6,724 bases of DNA from Deltaproteobacteria bacterium (GCA_030633185.1 DAOVTG010000137.1:1-6724); one strand, 5' to 3'; shown: positions 1 to 5,058, counted from the stretch's first letter. Program-made: numbers and translations. The notes: generated from the letters alone by a model not told the origin.

Positions 1-643
1 ACTCCAGTGCGGTTTGGCTGTCATGGGCCTTAGTCAGACCTTCAACCAATCGAGGTAGGAGCTTTTTCAAATCAGTCGAATGTATAACTTTCAACATCTC
101 TACGTAAAATGAGAGGCTTAAGCTGTCAGCGAGACGAGAACTGTCAACTTTCATGATGTCAAAGAAGGTGAAAGAAAAATCTGGGGTAAAAGGTTTAAAT
201 TCCGAACTGGGACTATGCACCAGTTCCTGAAAGGATGATGGTACTTGCCAGTTTTTAGCACCGTGATAAAAAACTATCGGAATGATTGGTGGCAATCTAT
301 TGTTAAAAAGCGTCCCCTCTTTTTTCAAATCTGACCATTGTAAGACCATGTAGCGTAACAGTTTTAACGCTACCCAGTGATCGGGTGAGCTCTTATGCTC
401 CAAAAGACAATAAATCTTGGCTTCGGCTCCGTCCGCAAGTTTTGCGCTGAAAACCATATCCGAATAATGCTGTTTCAAGTGATCGTCAATATAGGAAATG
501 TTTTCTGTTGTCAACGACTCCAGTTGAATATGTGCCAGCACTCCGTCGGGAAGTACTGTTGACAAAAAAGTCCGGGCGTTTTCTTTGCGAAGCATGAGGC
601 TTTTAAAAAGACCTTCATGAGGTGATTGTGTTATGTTAACCAT
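1..643 (-). CDS. Rpn family recombination-promoting nuclease / putative transposase (3' end outside window)
   Basis: The frame stays open to the left edge, giving 214 residues of a protein of the RpnA-E type (PD-(D/E)XK nuclease, Transposase_31 family). Near the N-terminus is HEGLFKSLM (residues 9-17), matching the usual HDxLFK opening, with Glu in place of the usual Asp. The nuclease core is visible as SDMVF (Asp62) and LLEHKSSPD (residues 80-88), giving the E-x-K pair Glu82 and Lys84. It is followed by the family strand IPIVFYHG (121-128). The known E. coli relatives are DNA endonucleases that can be toxic and anti-phage. The ATG at 643 is chosen because it places the HE-LFK motif near the start, as is normal. 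The Shine-Dalgarno before it is poor, so translation may be coupled to the small Rpn ORF ending 16 bp upstream. The C-terminal third lies off the window. The family call is firm; activity is inferred from intact motifs. Confidence 0.9.
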   Translation of the reverse strand, partial: MVNITQSPHEGLFKSLMLRKENARTFLSTVLPDGVLAHIQLESLTTENISYIDDHLKQHYSDMVFSAKLADGAEAKIYCLLEHKSSPDHWVALKLLRYMVLQWSDLKKEGTLFNNRLPPIIPIVFYHGAKNWQVPSSFQELVHSPSSEFKPFTPDFSFTFFDIMKVDSSRLADSLSLSFYVEMLKVIHSTDLKKLLPRLVEGLTKAHDSQTALE

Positions 644-659
644 GTATTACCGTAAGGTT

Positions 660-938
660 TTATTTTACCTTTGTCAATTTATTGATCCATCTTTCAAGTT
701 CTTCGAGGGATTCACTACGCCAAGCCTTTTTTGTGAGATCATCTAAAACTTTCTGAGATGTAATCAATTTTATCCTGTCAATGGCATTCTGACTGAGGGT
801 GCCAAAACGCTCCTTGGTAAAGCTGATCAGCATCTCTTGACCATGAGTTATGGCTCCTTCAATCCGGCCTTCGGTTAGACCTTCAATCCTTCCCTCAACC
901 TTACCTTCTTGCAACCATTCCTGTGCCAAAGTATTCAT
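660..938 (-). CDS. Stand-alone Rpn C-terminal domain, RpnS-like (possible antitoxin)
   Basis: This 92-residue product matches only the C-terminal part of Rpn proteins. It opens MNTLAQEWLQEG, the typical start of the Rpn tail, then has EG-rich repeats (GKVEG, RIEG, LTEG, RIEG) predicted as a charged helix, then a tail ending WINKLTKVK. The start at 938 is preferred over an ATG at 983 because AAGGAG (947-952) stands 8 nt before it, whereas the 983 start has no good site. Rpn homology in the same frame continues upstream to about 1037 (LLLYIVRSTDTVGRE), so the locus descends from a longer rpn gene that lost its nuclease domain. In E. coli, the same C-terminal region is translated from an internal start within rpn genes and counteracts the nuclease. 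Its position just upstream of an intact Rpn nuclease gene suggests the same job here, but it could be an inert leftover. Confidence 0.75.
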   Translation of the reverse strand: MNTLAQEWLQEGKVEGRIEGLTEGRIEGAITHGQEMLISFTKERFGTLSQNAIDRIKLITSQKVLDDLTKKAWRSESLEELERWINKLTKVK

Positions 939-1037
939 AATCAGTTCTCCTTGACTCGCAGGCAGTTGTTTAAGAGCCTGCATAATATCTTCGCGTCCGA
1001 CTGTATCCGTCGAGCGAACTATGTAGAGGAGTAAGCC
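939..1037 (-). pseudogene. Upstream remnant of the truncated rpn gene
   Basis: In the same frame as the small Rpn ORF and directly before it, translation gives GLLLYIVRSTDTVGRE, then DIMQALKQLPASQGEL. This is the part of Rpn proteins that joins the nuclease domain to the tail. It is the part expected to follow the residue at which the left-edge Rpn gene leaves the window. No nuclease domain precedes it: the frame meets a stop at 1050-1052 and the DNA changes to HEPN-like coding in another frame. The junction therefore lies around 1031-1050. A start at the ATG at 983 would yield a 107-residue form. Confidence 0.7.
947..952 (-). promoter_or_regulatory. Shine-Dalgarno AAGGAG for the small Rpn ORF
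   Basis: On the minus strand AAGGAG lies 8 nt before the ATG at 938. It decides the start of the small Rpn-tail protein. It is the best ribosome binding site on the left half of the window and lies inside what was coding sequence of a longer rpn gene. Confidence 0.75.
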
Positions 1038-1127
1038 TGGCTTGCCGTTTCATGGTTGTAGTTGGTTGACCAATAAACCGGGTATCTGGTTTCTGTCAAC
1101 CATTCATTGTCTAATAGTATCAGCCAT
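1019..1127 (-). pseudogene. HEPN domain protein remnant (internal deletion and frameshift)
   Basis: An ATG at 1127 overlaps the end of the MNT remnant, as is usual in MNT/HEPN gene pairs, and encodes MADTIRQ before a stop. In another frame the following DNA reads NEWLTETRYPVYW and then NHETASQAY. This is the characteristic C-terminal ETRYP region of HEPN proteins of this type. The roughly 80-100 residues expected between these parts are missing, including the R-x4-6-H RNase motif. The tail then runs into Rpn sequence at about 1040. HEPN proteins paired with MNT enzymes are RNase toxins; this copy cannot be active. Confidence 0.65.
1064..1101. repeat. Nested inverted repeat over a promoter-like pair
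   Basis: GGTTGAC (1064-1070) pairs with GTCAACC (1095-1101), and inside it AAACC (1075-1079) pairs with GGTTT (1088-1092), leaving an 8-nt loop. On the minus strand TTGACA (1094-1099) and TTTATT (1072-1077) are spaced by 16 nt, so a possible -35 lies in one arm and a possible -10 touches the inner arm. Transcription would run toward the two Rpn genes. The stretch also encodes conserved HEPN residues, so the match may be chance. Confidence 0.3.
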
Positions 1128-1272
1128 AGAGGATTTCCCCGTTGTTGACAATATTGACAATGAAGGGGCTATCAAGTGAAAGACGATTGCTAACTACGCT
1201 TGGTCGGTAAACAATGTAATCAACTGGCAATGGGGTATCGATAATACGGTAAAGTTGACCTTTAGGGCCGGG
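1120..1272 (-). pseudogene. MNT-type nucleotidyltransferase C-terminal remnant
   Basis: Fifty codons ending at TGA (1120-1122) read GQLYRIIDTPLPVDYIVYRP, then RLSLDSPFIVNIVNNGEILY. This is the C-terminal half of a minimal nucleotidyltransferase of the MntA/KNTase-like group: the PVDYIVY strand carries the third acidic residue, and the GEILYG ending is standard. The N-terminal GSxxxG and DxD motifs are absent, so it is a truncated gene. It lies directly after the ATPase stop codon and in the same frame. MntA enzymes neutralise a HEPN partner by AMP transfer, and the adjacent HEPN remnant fits that pairing. Confidence 0.7.
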
Positions 1273-2439
1273 TTAGAGTAAAATCCCGTCGAGGAAAAGG
1301 TTGTCAACATTTTCTGCCTGTAAAAGAGGTATAACATTATCTAAATCAATAATTATTGGAATACTTTTGGGGTACCGTTGTAAAAACTTGGCTAAGCCAC
1401 GCATATTGCGCCGGCGGCCGGATTTTACCTCTATCGCGTAAAGATTATTGTCCAGTTCAAGGACAAAATCAACCTCAAGTTTTCCATCTCTCCAATAATA
1501 AAGTTTACCCTTAGATCTTGTCGACAAGGCGGCACCTACCGCAGCCTCAAAAACACGGCCACGCCAGTTATAGTCGGTATCGATATCATTGGGATTGTGA
1601 AATCCGTGGATAAGACCATTGTTCAAAGGAATAATTTTGGGACTGGAAGATCGTCTTCGTATTTCCGAACCGGTATATTTAAATAACACCTTAAGTAGAA
1701 AAGCGCCTTCAAGAAGCTCCAGATAATGCTTAATGGTTGTCACATTGCCTTTGTCTTGCAGTTGTCCCAAGATTTTTTGTAAGGAAATTTCCTGTGCCGG
1801 ATAGGCCATAGTCAACTCAAATGTTTGGCGAAAAAGAGCCGGTTTGCTTATTGAGGTAAGGCCGAGAATATCTTTAAATAATACAGGTTCAACAATGCTG
1901 TTGCGGATAAAATTTTGCCAGCGATCAAGATCGCTAACCAGCTCACCGGCAGCCGGGTATCCGCCAAATTTCAAATACTCGTCAAGAGACCACCCCAAAC
2001 TCTCTTGACATTCAGCCAGGCTCCAGTGATGTGCATCAATACGTTCGTAGCGACCGGCTAAACTTTCCTGCATTCCCTGGCGAAGGGAGAGGCTTGCCGA
2101 TCCCAGTAGGACAACTTTAAGGGCTCGACGGTCTTGATCAAAAAGATATTTGACAGCTTGACTCCAGCCTGTAATTTTTTGGATCTCATCGATAACCAGC
2201 AGTGTTGCACGCCCCTTTTGTCTTGCTCGATGCCATTGCAAAGTTAACCATTCCAAGTTGGGGGCTGCCAACTCATCCGCAGTTACCATTAGCGATGAGC
2301 CTTGCCAGTTCCTGATAATCTGTTTCAGGCCCGTAGTTTTTCCAACTTGCCTTGGCCCGATAACAATTTGTAGGAAGTTGAGTTCTTCAGACAATCGTCC
2401 TTGTAATTGTTTGGTGAAATGTCTGGTGATTGTTTTCAT
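1273..2439 (-). CDS. AAA family ATPase with DUF4143 C-terminal domain
   Basis: The 388-residue protein has the AAA_14/DUF4143 architecture and the family's normal length. Walker A is GPRQVGKTT (residues 28-36), Walker B LLVIDEIQ (80-87), sensor-1 region LLGSAS (111-116), and the SLAGRYE segment 126-132 follows. The C-terminal half starts near KFGGYPA (157-163). It ends in a PD-(D/E)XK-like fold: EVDFVLEL (Asp324) and AIEVKSGR (Glu337, Lys339). Its cellular role is not known. Genes of this type are scattered among accessory regions and toxin-antitoxin or defence loci, which fits the neighbours here. All key motifs are intact, so it is probably functional. The ATG at 2439 gives a normal N-terminus (TRHFTKQL), although the ribosome binding site is weak. 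MNT remnant sequence follows its stop codon in the same frame. Confidence 0.92.
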   Translation of the reverse strand: MKTITRHFTKQLQGRLSEELNFLQIVIGPRQVGKTTGLKQIIRNWQGSSLMVTADELAAPNLEWLTLQWHRARQKGRATLLVIDEIQKITGWSQAVKYLFDQDRRALKVVLLGSASLSLRQGMQESLAGRYERIDAHHWSLAECQESLGWSLDEYLKFGGYPAAGELVSDLDRWQNFIRNSIVEPVLFKDILGLTSISKPALFRQTFELTMAYPAQEISLQKILGQLQDKGNVTTIKHYLELLEGAFLLKVLFKYTGSEIRRRSSSPKIIPLNNGLIHGFHNPNDIDTDYNWRGRVFEAAVGAALSTRSKGKLYYWRDGKLEVDFVLELDNNLYAIEVKSGRRRNMRGLAKFLQRYPKSIPIIIDLDNVIPLLQAENVDNLFLDGILL

Positions 2440-2475
2440 TTACCAGCGATACCATTTTTGGGTTGCCGTGTCTAC

Positions 2476-2505
2476 TATATTTAAGAGATAGATCTCCTAA
2501 ATATA
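2476..2505. promoter_or_regulatory. Inverted repeat upstream of the ATPase gene, possible operator
   Basis: Arms 2476-2488 (TATATTTAAGAGA) and 2493-2505 (TCTCCTAAATATA) match at 12 of 13 positions around a 4-nt spacer. The repeat lies 37 bp or more before the ATPase start. On the minus strand a TATAGT box (2472-2477) overlaps its edge, so the repeat would fall between the -10 and -35 boxes of a candidate promoter, though no good -35 is visible. It could be a regulator binding site or simply an AT-rich hairpin. Confidence 0.4.
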
Positions 2506-2599
2506 TCTAACTCGAAATTTTTACTTAGCCATCCCGTGACTTTTTACGAGGGCATCAAGTTTCACTTTAATTAATTTTATGTTATAACCTGTTAAATGA
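2506..2599. other. Non-coding stretch with no identified gene
   Basis: Together with 2440-2475 this AT-rich interval separates the minus-strand ATPase from plus-strand remnants. I see no reading frame with recognisable homology, no tRNA and no convincing terminator. The string TTTTTACGAGGGCATCAA (2541-2558) resembles a dispersed repeat motif that I recall from deltaproteobacterial genomes, without certainty. Confidence 0.4.
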
Positions 2600-2863
2600 G
2601 ATACGTACCTAAAAACAAAGCTGTTTTTTCAGATAAAAACACTTTCGTCTAGAGTTGATTTTGGTGGTAGTCTGCCTCGGCAGATTGATAATGCCCTTGC
2701 CGCGATTAAAGCAAATCGTTTATCTCCTTCAACAATCCAGGGGGCTAAACGGGTGGAGAAAGATAGCTATCCAGATAAGGTTTTTCGTGAGTTGTTGGTT
2801 AACTCTGCAGTACATTTGCTAAATTTTGGACCGAAAAAAGACGCAGGTATCCTATTGCTTTGA
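2600..2863 (+). pseudogene. Remnant of AlbA_2/HATPase_c_4 (RecG-like, COG2865) protein
   Basis: An open frame without a plausible start encodes RVDFGGSLPRQIDNALAAIK, then LSPSTIQGAKRVEKDSYPDK, then VFRELLVNSAVH. This reproduces the segment linking the AlbA_2 DNA-binding domain to the GHKL ATPase domain in COG2865 proteins. VFRELLVNSAVH is the ATP-binding N-box (Glu and Asn present), where relatives continue with HRDYS. Similarity stops at about 2813, and the frame ends at TGA 2861-2863 after unrelated residues. Both the N-terminal domain and most of the ATPase are gone, so it is a broken gene. Intact relatives are predicted transcriptional regulators, often near mobile or defence genes. Confidence 0.65.
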
Positions 2864-2913
2864 TTATTAGATCTTTTGAAAAAAATAAACTGATAAAATT
2901 GCTAATTCTAGTA

Positions 2914-3207
2914 TCATCTTCTGTCTGGAAGCAGTATTCTTTGACAGACCATGCGCCCCTGCTTGCACTCAGGACAAAGGTAGATATCCTTGCCGGTTAT
3001 GCGCAAGATTTTTCCTGTAAAGTTTCTTTTATGAGTGGGGCAAGTTCTACGGCGATGCCGATTAGTCTGCGTATTAGCAAAATTGATTTACGGCGGATCC
3101 TGTTGGCTAGGAACCCGTAATATCTGATTTTCATAAATCTGTACGGCAGAACGTGCAGCAAAAAACGACGGATAAACTCATCTGCTGGCAGTATCATTTC
3201 CTTGGTT
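2914..3207 (-). pseudogene. IS91 family transposase, C-terminal remnant with frameshift
   Basis: The minus strand encodes MILPADEFIRRFLLHVLPYR, then FMKIRYYGFLANRIRRKSIL. This is the conserved C-terminal block of IS91-type (Y2, rolling-circle) transposases. The frame reaches a stop at 2997-2999. Adding one A to the five-A run at 3009-3013 lets it continue ILRITGKDIYLCPECKQGRM, then VCQRILLPDRR, to TGA at 2914-2916. That restored part holds the usual C-terminal CPEC cysteine pair. The catalytic two-tyrosine domain is missing, because the sequence is replaced at 3208 by the terminal repeat of an IS4-like element. The remnant is not functional. The opposing plus-strand frame here is a shadow. 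Confidence 0.8.
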
Positions 3208-3224
3208 CTCAACTTTCTGACTTG
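3208..3224. repeat. Left terminal inverted repeat of the IS4-like element
   Basis: CTCAACTTTCTGACTTG is the exact reverse complement of 3820-3836. It interrupts the IS91 transposase frame on its outer side and lies 2 bp beyond the stop codon of the IS4-like transposase on its inner side. Confidence 0.85.
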
Positions 3225-3226
3225 AG

Positions 3227-3703
3227 TTAAAGTGTTGAATTTACAATATTATTACCCAACAATCTTTGGCCTGATTTAATGAAGTCAATTGCTGCACCCA
3301 TTATTGTGTCGATCATAGCCAAAATTGTTGATTCCGCATAGTTCCCTGAGCTACGGATTTCATCCATAACAAGAGCCAGTAATCTCTGTAGAGCTTCGGC
3401 GAAAGACAGATCGTCCATCTCGTCGCTGCAAGCGAAAAACAGGTCACCAATAGTTTTCGGATCATCATGACATCTCTGCTCATAGGCCAGGAAGATATAA
3501 CGCACCATGGTAATGGTGATGTGACCAACTATTCCGTCATAACTCCGCAACTGAGCCTCCTTCTCCAAATTCAAATGATGCTTAGCCATACAAATTACCG
3601 GCAAGTGCTGCCCCAACTTGGCAAGTATTGCTGGAAAGCTGAACCAGCTATCCATAAGGATGTAGTCCGCTTTCACCCCAAGAGCCAAAGCCCGTTGAAC
3701 CAT
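3227..3703 (-). pseudogene. IS4-like DDE transposase with N-terminal and internal deletions
   Basis: The 158-codon frame starts MVQRALALGVKADYILMDSW, which contains the second catalytic Asp (Asp18, in DSWF). It then jumps in frame from PVICMAK (35-41) to HHLNLEKEAQLRSYDG. In full transposases of this group about 120 residues lie between these points, including the YGKRWDIE segment with the catalytic Glu. The rest, MVRYIFLAYEQRCHDD and DEMDDLSFAEALQRLL, is the typical C-terminal block. The N-terminal region with the first Asp is also missing, although weak similarity and an open frame extend upstream to about 3760. Two of three catalytic acids are absent, so it cannot transpose by itself. It may be annotated elsewhere as an intact hypothetical or transposase gene because the deletion kept the frame. 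Confidence 0.8.
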
Positions 3704-3819
3704 AGTTTCAAGATGATCTGTAAAATCAATATACCATAAAATGAAGGGCTTTTCAATGATTTAGTTAATTATTTCAGATATTTACAGAATCCTAAAGGCT
3801 TCAAAATGAGGCTACTAAA

Positions 3820-3836
3820 CAAGTCAGAAAGTTGAG
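3820..3836. repeat. Right terminal inverted repeat of the IS4-like element
   Basis: CAAGTCAGAAAGTTGAG exactly mirrors 3208-3224. It marks the transposase 5' end of the element and lies 80 bp before the dctP start. Its outer bases form TTGAGG with the next flanking base. Confidence 0.85.
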
Positions 3837-3861
3837 GTGATAGTAATAGAATTATTATGAT
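3832..3861 (+). promoter_or_regulatory. Candidate promoter for dctP, -35 partly in the IS repeat
   Basis: TTGAGG (3832-3837) and TATGAT (3856-3861) are separated by 18 nt and point toward dctP. The -35 box is made of the last five bases of the terminal repeat plus one flanking base. The -10 box matches the consensus at five of six positions. No sigma-54 type GG-GC pair is obvious upstream of dctP. Transcription start is unknown. Confidence 0.4.
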
Positions 3862-3903
3862 GTTTTAAAACTGATGGAGTTTTTTTAAGGAATCGTTAAC
3901 TTT

Positions 3904-3911
3904 AAAGGAGG
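3904..3911 (+). promoter_or_regulatory. Strong Shine-Dalgarno of dctP
   Basis: AAAGGAGG lies 5 nt before the ATG at 3917. It is near-perfect and fixes the start, which also gives a proper signal peptide. It is much stronger than the sites before dctQ and dctM, in line with the usual excess of binding protein over membrane subunits. Confidence 0.8.
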
Positions 3912-3916
3912 AGAGA

Positions 3917-4903
3917 ATGAAAAGATTTTTGTGGTTGGGAATGGTTTTGCTGGTGCTGGCACCCTTCAGTAATGCTTTGGCCAAAACTACTTGGCACATG
4001 CATCTTAATTATCCGGCGGGGAACTTTCATTCCCAAGGGGTACAGCGTTTTGCTGACAACGTCAAGGCCGCAACCGGCGGTGAGCTAGAGATTGTTCTGC
4101 ATCCGGGTTCTTCATTAGGTTTTAAGGGGCCCGAACTCCTGCGGGCTGTGGCTGACGGGCAGATTTCCATTGCCGAAGTTCCGACCGGGATGGTTGAGGG
4201 TGATGCACCAATCCTCGCCCTGACGGCGCAGCCTTTTATCTCAAGTAACGCTTTTGAACAGCGGTTGCTCTATCAATTGGCCAAACCGGTTTATAAAAAG
4301 ACTTTAAAGCGCTTTAAACAGATGACTCTTTATACTTCGGTCTGGCCGTTTTCCGGGATCTACACGCAGCGGCCGATCACTAAACTGGCTGATCTCAAAG
4401 GTTTGAAAATGCGGGTTTACGATGGTACTGGTCTCGCATTTGGTAAAGCTACGGGCGTGGCGGCGCGGAAGATGCCTTTCAGCGAAGTCTATCCGGCGAT
4501 GAAGGCGGGATTGCTTGATTCTATGTACACATCTTCGGTTTCCGGGGTTGATGCTAAATCGTGGGAAGTGCTGAAATATTTTACCCGGATCAATATCTTG
4601 GGGCCGGTCAATATGGTCAATGTCAATCTTAATGCCTGGAATAAACTGTCAGTAACCGTGCAGGAACAGGTGCTTGAGGTAGCGGTGGCGATGGAAGATG
4701 AGATGTGGAATCTGGCCGGTGATATGGATCGTAGCAGTTTAAAAACCTTGCAGGAGCAGGGTTTACAGGTTCTTGATGTTGATAAAAAATTCCGTTCGGA
4801 ACTTGATCAGGTCGGGGTTGAGTTGCGTGGTGTCTGGTTTAAAAAAGCCGGAGCCGATGCCGAGGCGGTTTTGCAACAATACAATCAGATAACCGGCCGC
4901 TAA
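3917..4903 (+). CDS. dctP: TRAP transporter substrate-binding protein DctP
   Basis: This 328-residue protein is a periplasmic solute receptor of the DctP family and has the usual length. A signal peptide is clear: a Lys-Arg start, a hydrophobic core (residues 4-16) and cleavage after NALA (19-22). The mature part has typical landmarks: the early strand with HSQGVQRFADNVKAATGGEL, the segment LGFKGPELLRAVADGQISIA, and DLKGLKMRVYDG (159-170). In that last segment Arg166 is the position that normally binds the substrate carboxylate. PAMKAGLLDSMYTS follows. The substrate is therefore probably an organic acid, but dicarboxylate, keto acid or sugar acid cannot be told apart. It is the first gene of the dctP-dctQ-dctM set and hands ligand to the membrane subunits, with transport driven by an ion gradient. 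Confidence 0.93.
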   Translation: MKRFLWLGMVLLVLAPFSNALAKTTWHMHLNYPAGNFHSQGVQRFADNVKAATGGELEIVLHPGSSLGFKGPELLRAVADGQISIAEVPTGMVEGDAPILALTAQPFISSNAFEQRLLYQLAKPVYKKTLKRFKQMTLYTSVWPFSGIYTQRPITKLADLKGLKMRVYDGTGLAFGKATGVAARKMPFSEVYPAMKAGLLDSMYTSSVSGVDAKSWEVLKYFTRINILGPVNMVNVNLNAWNKLSVTVQEQVLEVAVAMEDEMWNLAGDMDRSSLKTLQEQGLQVLDVDKKFRSELDQVGVELRGVWFKKAGADAEAVLQQYNQITGR

Positions 4904-4918
4904 TTTTTTTATTTCAGG

Positions 4919-4930
4919 GTAACTATTCAG
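4919..4930. repeat. Left inverted end of the MITE-like element
   Basis: GTAACTATTCAG, exact reverse complement of 5059-5070. Pairing stops at both neighbours, so the boundary is sharp. Confidence 0.75.
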
Positions 4931-4955
4931 CAACCACCTACAAACTGCCGGGATT

Positions 4956-5002
4956 GGGGTCATTGCTGGCACAAGGTGCGTCAGCACCCCAGCTTTGACC
5001 CC
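4956..5002 (+). repeat. Strong hairpin inside the MITE-like element
   Basis: GGGGTCA (4956-4962) pairs with TGACCCC (4996-5002), GCTGG (4965-4969) with CCAGC (4989-4993), and GGTGC (4975-4979) with GCACC (4984-4988) around a GTCA loop. A symmetric tt/tt internal loop and a 5-nt bulge interrupt it. With 17 pairs it should be stable in the dctPQM transcript and may slow transcription or 3' decay. No T-run follows, so it is not a standard intrinsic terminator. Confidence 0.7.
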
Positions 5003-5058
5003 GTTTATGTGGGCGAAGCAAAGTTTCTCATTATTTGCTGTAACTTTATGGTGGGCAC

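Larger units (their letters stand above)
3208..3836 (-). mobile_element. Non-autonomous IS4-like element, 629 bp, deletion derivative
   Basis: Perfect 17-bp inverted repeats bound the element at 3208-3224 and 3820-3836. Between them lies a degenerate DDE transposase on the minus strand that reads almost up to one repeat. A full element of this kind would need roughly 1.2-1.6 kb, so more than half of the transposase has been lost while both ends survive. No clear target-site duplication is seen: the flanks are CTTGGTT on the left and GTGATAG on the right. The left flank is IS91 sequence and the right flank is not, so the locus has rearranged since insertion. Confidence 0.75.

Noticed and set aside
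1094..1114. Recurring GTTGACAATATTGACAATG-like strings around 1094-1162 as a possible repeat array
   Set aside because: Only two or three short TTGACA/TGACAA matches occur, with irregular spacing; they are coding remnant sequence and not an array or CRISPR.
2258..2491. Plus-strand open frame of 77 codons
   Set aside because: It lies opposite the N-terminal half of the well-supported ATPase, shows no family motif and has no ribosome binding site.
2860..3120. Plus-strand open frame of 86 codons starting TTG
   Set aside because: It is antisense to the IS91 transposase remnant, whose conserved motifs explain the coding signal.
3313..3739. Further open frames on both strands within 3313-3739
   Set aside because: They are alternative frames of the IS4-like transposase remnant and have no recognisable content.
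3867..3886. Terminator-like hairpin AAAACT-gatgg-AGTTTT followed by T residues
   Set aside because: The six-pair stem has only one G-C pair and lies between the candidate promoter and dctP; it is too weak to call.
4763..4987. Minus-strand open frame of 74 codons
   Set aside because: It is a shadow of the dctP 3' end running into the MITE-like element.
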